Positions 61,607 through 64,000 of a DNA stretch of 64,000 nt are shown here, piece by piece (the first letter of the stretch is position 1; each line of letters opens with the position of its first letter). Below the pieces are notes generated by a model, which was not told the DNA's origin, did not search any database, and saw only the letters and a list, made by a program, of their open reading frames with translations. The DNA is taken from assembly GCF_900111815.1 (NCBI RefSeq), contig NZ_LT630004.1, forward strand, positions 905,671 to 969,670. The letters are read 5' to 3'. Made by a program: the position numbers and the translations under genes. Source of the DNA: Bacillus massilinigeriensis (GTDB lineage Bacteria; Bacillota; Bacilli; Bacillales; Cytobacillaceae).

Positions 61607-61763
61607 TGAAACTAACTCCTTTTTTACATAAATAGGTTTTACTCCCTCATCAAAATAATAACAAGTCTTTATCCTATTTACAATCATATATCAGTTAAAT
61701 TCACAAAACACATATAAACAAAGAGCTAACCTCATAAATTCCAGTACATAAATAGAATGCAGA

Positions 61764-61803
61764 AAAGACTGACCCAAAGCAAATCTTAAAGGGTCAGCCT
61801 TTA
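61764..61803 (-). terminator. Terminator of the MFS exporter gene
   Basis: On the minus strand AGGCTGACCC and GGGTCAGTCT around a 15-nt loop, followed by TTTT. Confidence 0.82.
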
Positions 61804-61810
61804 TAAATTA

Positions 61811-63046
61811 TTAAATTCTATTCCATTGTGAAAGAGTTCTGTCTGATGGAAGAAACACTGTTAGCAAGCCTAGAACAGGAAGGAATCCTGTTAAAATGAT
61901 TGTATTGCTCAAATTAATGATATCTGCAAGGTAACCGAGACCAACAGAACCAACAGCACCCATTCCAAATGCTAGTCCAACAGTCAAGCCAGCCATTGTA
62001 CCGATTTTTCCAGGGATTAGCTCCTGTGCATAGACAACTGTTACAGAGAAACTAAGCATAAGGATGAACCCGCTGAGAATCAAAAGAATAAAGGCTTCTG
62101 TGGCCGGAACAAACGGCAGGGCAGACGTAATTGGCAACGCTCCAAGCATCGAAAGCAGTATTATATTCTTCTTCCCGTAACGGTCAGCGAGAGGACCCCC
62201 GAAAAAAGTTCCGACCGCTCCGGCTACTAGAAAGGCAAAAAGAAATACTTGTGCTTCTCTAATGGATAGATGATACTTGTCCATGGCAAAGAAGGAATAG
62301 AAATTGGTCATTCCCGCAATATACCAAGAGCGAGCGAAGATCAAAAACAGAAGGAGCAGAAGGGCACCCCTTACTGATTTTGCTGTTTCTCTCGTCCGTT
62401 TTCGCAAAGCACTGCTGTTCCTCACAGAACGATTTTCCTCCCTGAGTGTTGTGCTATACCAGCTGGCAATATATATGAGCAAGCCTACTGCCAGTGCAGC
62501 AACGCCTGCAAAAAAATAAGCCCCTTTTTGTCCAAATGGGACGAGAATCAATGCTGTGATTAAGGGTGCCAGCGCTTGACCTGTGTTTCCGCCTACCTGG
62601 TAGATGGATTGTGCAAGTCCCCTGCGGCTTCCAGCTCCCATATATGCTACTTTTGAGCCTTGCGGATGAAAGCCTGCAGAGCCTAGCCCAATAAGTATTA
62701 CAGAAGTAATAATCATCCCAAAGTTTGGTGCAGCAGCTAGCATAACAACGCCTAATAGCGTAAAGGCAAGTGCAACAGGCAAAGCATATGGCATTGGTCT
62801 TTTGTCCGTAACCATTCCGATGACAGGCTGCAGAATGGAGGAAACAATATTAAGGGAAAAAGCAATCATACCCAGCTGTGTGAATGTAAAGCCCATCGAT
62901 TTTTCTAGTATAGGAAACATTGCTGGAATAACAGCTTGGATGGAATCATTCAATAGGTGGCACATACCAATAATAAAAAGAATTTTATACGCTGTCTTTC
63001 CATTCTGAAATTGCTCCGGCCGGATAGCTTCGGCACGTTGACCCAT
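61811..63046 (-). CDS. MFS transporter, fosmidomycin-resistance (Fsr) type
   Basis: A 411-residue major facilitator with 12 helices. FHPQGSKVAYMGAGSRRGLAQSIYQVGGNTGQALAPL closely follows the Fsr-family signature, and GGPLADRYGKKNI is the inter-domain motif A. AGAAGGCGA ribosome site. It exports small drugs or metabolites. It is divergent from a MarR-type regulator that may control it. Confidence 0.88.
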   Translation of the reverse strand: MGQRAEAIRPEQFQNGKTAYKILFIIGMCHLLNDSIQAVIPAMFPILEKSMGFTFTQLGMIAFSLNIVSSILQPVIGMVTDKRPMPYALPVALAFTLLGVVMLAAAPNFGMIITSVILIGLGSAGFHPQGSKVAYMGAGSRRGLAQSIYQVGGNTGQALAPLITALILVPFGQKGAYFFAGVAALAVGLLIYIASWYSTTLREENRSVRNSSALRKRTRETAKSVRGALLLLLFLIFARSWYIAGMTNFYSFFAMDKYHLSIREAQVFLFAFLVAGAVGTFFGGPLADRYGKKNIILLSMLGALPITSALPFVPATEAFILLILSGFILMLSFSVTVVYAQELIPGKIGTMAGLTVGLAFGMGAVGSVGLGYLADIINLSNTIILTGFLPVLGLLTVFLPSDRTLSQWNRI

Positions 63047-63218
63047 TATAATCGCCTTCTTTTCGTTAATTCGCTATATTAGTAATCTTACAGCAGAATG
63101 ACAATCAATGAAATGGTTTGTTTTATTACCTAATGGAATCCTATTAATTTCCTTGCTGTAAAAACAAAGCATGATAGGGTATACTGAAAATATCATGAAT
63201 TAAAGGGAATGAAATTGT

Positions 63219-63659
63219 ATGAGTGAAGAATCAATTCAGACATCGTTAAAATTATTTATTGTCCTTTCAAGGGCACATAGAGCTATAACTGAACGAGTAA
63301 ATAGAACAATCCAGAAAAACGGACTTAATCCAACCGAGTTTGCGGTACTCGAGCTTTTGTATCATAAGGGTGACCAGCCGCTTCAGCAAATTGGCGGTAA
63401 AATTTTACTCGCTAGCGGAAGTATTACCTATGTAGTGGACAAGCTTGAGAAGAAGGAATTGCTGCGAAGAGTTGCCTGTCCGAATGATCGAAGGGTGACT
63501 TTTGCCCAAATTACGGAAGAGGGGAAGGCGTTTATGAAAGATATTTTCCCGGAGCACAGCGAAAGCATCGATGAATTGATGAGTGTTCTTTCAGAGGAAG
63601 AAAAAGCCACAGCAATTGATTTATTGAAAAAGCTTGGTTTGTCAGCAGGAAAATTTTAA
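63219..63659 (+). CDS. MarR-family regulator (MhqR-like)
   Basis: A 146-residue winged-helix repressor. LNPTEFAVLELLYHKGDQPLQQIGGKILLASGSITYVVDKLEKKELL is very similar in layout to B. subtilis MhqR (YkvE), the sensor of quinones and catechols, followed by the wing CPNDRRVTFAQIT. AAAGGGA ribosome site. It is divergent from the Fsr-like exporter. The similarity of the name gene could tie it to quinone stress from the homogentisate and catechol chemistry encoded in the island, but that is inference. Confidence 0.87.
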   Translation: MSEESIQTSLKLFIVLSRAHRAITERVNRTIQKNGLNPTEFAVLELLYHKGDQPLQQIGGKILLASGSITYVVDKLEKKELLRRVACPNDRRVTFAQITEEGKAFMKDIFPEHSESIDELMSVLSEEEKATAIDLLKKLGLSAGKF

Positions 63660-63667
63660 GGGAAAAA

Positions 63668-63713
63668 AGTCGCCAATCGGGCATAGCAATGCAGCCGAGT
63701 GGCGGCTATTTTT
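63668..63713 (+). terminator. Terminator after the MarR gene
   Basis: AGTCGCCAATCGG / CCGAGTGGCGGCT imperfect stem followed by ATTTTTAT. Confidence 0.75.
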
Positions 63714-63780
63714 ATGCGCTCGGAAGGAAAAAAACACACAGTGTCGAATAGATTTAAGAATATAAAGGAGGAGAAATAAA

Positions 63781-64000
63781 TGAAGTTTGAAGATTTTAAA
63801 TACATAAGACCAGATTTTAATCGTTTCAAAGAGGATTTTAACAATGCATTGGAAACATTTAAATCTGCTGACGCAAAAGAGAAGCAAATATCAGCCATAA
63901 AGGAGATTAATCGTCTAAGAAATAATATGGCGACGATGTTCAACATTTGCTATATCCGCCACTCTGTTGATACGAACGACGAATACTACAAAGCGGAACA
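63781..64000 (+). CDS. M3-family oligoendopeptidase, N-terminal part (cut by window edge)
   Basis: The first 73 codons are present (KFEDFKYIRPDFNRFKEDFNN ... IRHSVDTNDEYYKAE). The helical start with INRLRNNMATM is typical of Bacillus M3/PepF-like oligoendopeptidases of ~560-600 residues. The zinc site lies beyond the window. Strong AAAGGAGGAG ribosome site. It cleaves peptides in the cytoplasm. Confidence 0.8.

Noticed and set aside
60559-61810. Integrated mobile element around the AT-rich methyltransferase
   Set aside because: No transposase, integrase, terminal inverted repeats or target duplication were found at the borders; only base composition suggests transfer.
1-64000. CRISPR arrays, tRNA or rRNA genes
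   Set aside because: I saw no regularly spaced direct repeats, no tRNA-like cloverleaf with CCA-adjacent acceptor stem, and no rRNA sequence.

Overview
The window comes from a low-GC, endospore-forming Bacillaceae genome. It carries an alpha/beta small acid-soluble spore protein, Spo0E, a spore-coat transglutaminase, YjcZ-type tiny proteins and SigI/RsgI, together with AGGAGG-type ribosome binding sites and sigma-A and sigma-B type promoters. From about 50 to 60 kb the order sigI-rsgI-sspD-ktrD-(small genes)-ykrP-ogt-mtnU-spo0E matches the Bacillus subtilis arrangement as I remember it. The methionine-salvage genes that flank mtnU there are absent. I cannot assign a genus.

1-20.3 kb is an aromatic amino acid catabolic island, nearly all on the plus strand. 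It starts with the tail of the phenylacetate (paa) beta-oxidation genes: 3-hydroxyacyl-CoA dehydrogenase, thiolase and enoyl-CoA hydratase. Next come PaaX, a nitroreductase, a PaaY-like protein and a flavin oxidoreductase. A TrpXYZ-type ABC importer follows. Then comes an operon of a FlK-like thioesterase, phenylalanine dehydrogenase and a complete E1alpha-E1beta-E2-E3 2-oxo acid dehydrogenase. After it lie HPPD, a HisC-like aminotransferase, a flavin reductase, a fumarylacetoacetase-type hydrolase and homogentisate dioxygenase. The simplest reading is phenylalanine -> phenylpyruvate -> phenylacetyl-CoA, made directly by the dedicated complex, -> paa ring degradation. Tyrosine would go through homogentisate. 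I consider the putative phenylpyruvate dehydrogenase complex the most interesting system here.

20.6-44.7 kb is mixed housekeeping and accessory content. It includes hutG, an orphan but ligand-complete [NiFe]-hydrogenase small subunit, transporters, a LysR regulator, a candidate sRNA and a YsnF stress protein with a sigma-B promoter. Further on are cell-wall enzymes, ndh with a Rex-like operator, a three-gene sigma-B-type unit, tgl, glpQ-like, YjcZ-like genes, an orphan sugar-binding lipoprotein, AlaX, prfC and nhaC.

44.8-64 kb holds an RND exporter, an aldehyde dehydrogenase, the conserved sigI to spo0E block, and an AT-rich RlmA-type 23S rRNA methyltransferase. The methyltransferase is preceded by a 9-codon leader ending Arg-Tyr-Arg, which suggests macrolide-inducible resistance. 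An Fsr-like MFS exporter, an MhqR-like MarR regulator and the start of an M3 oligoendopeptidase close the window. No rRNA, tRNA, CRISPR array or insertion sequence was seen.
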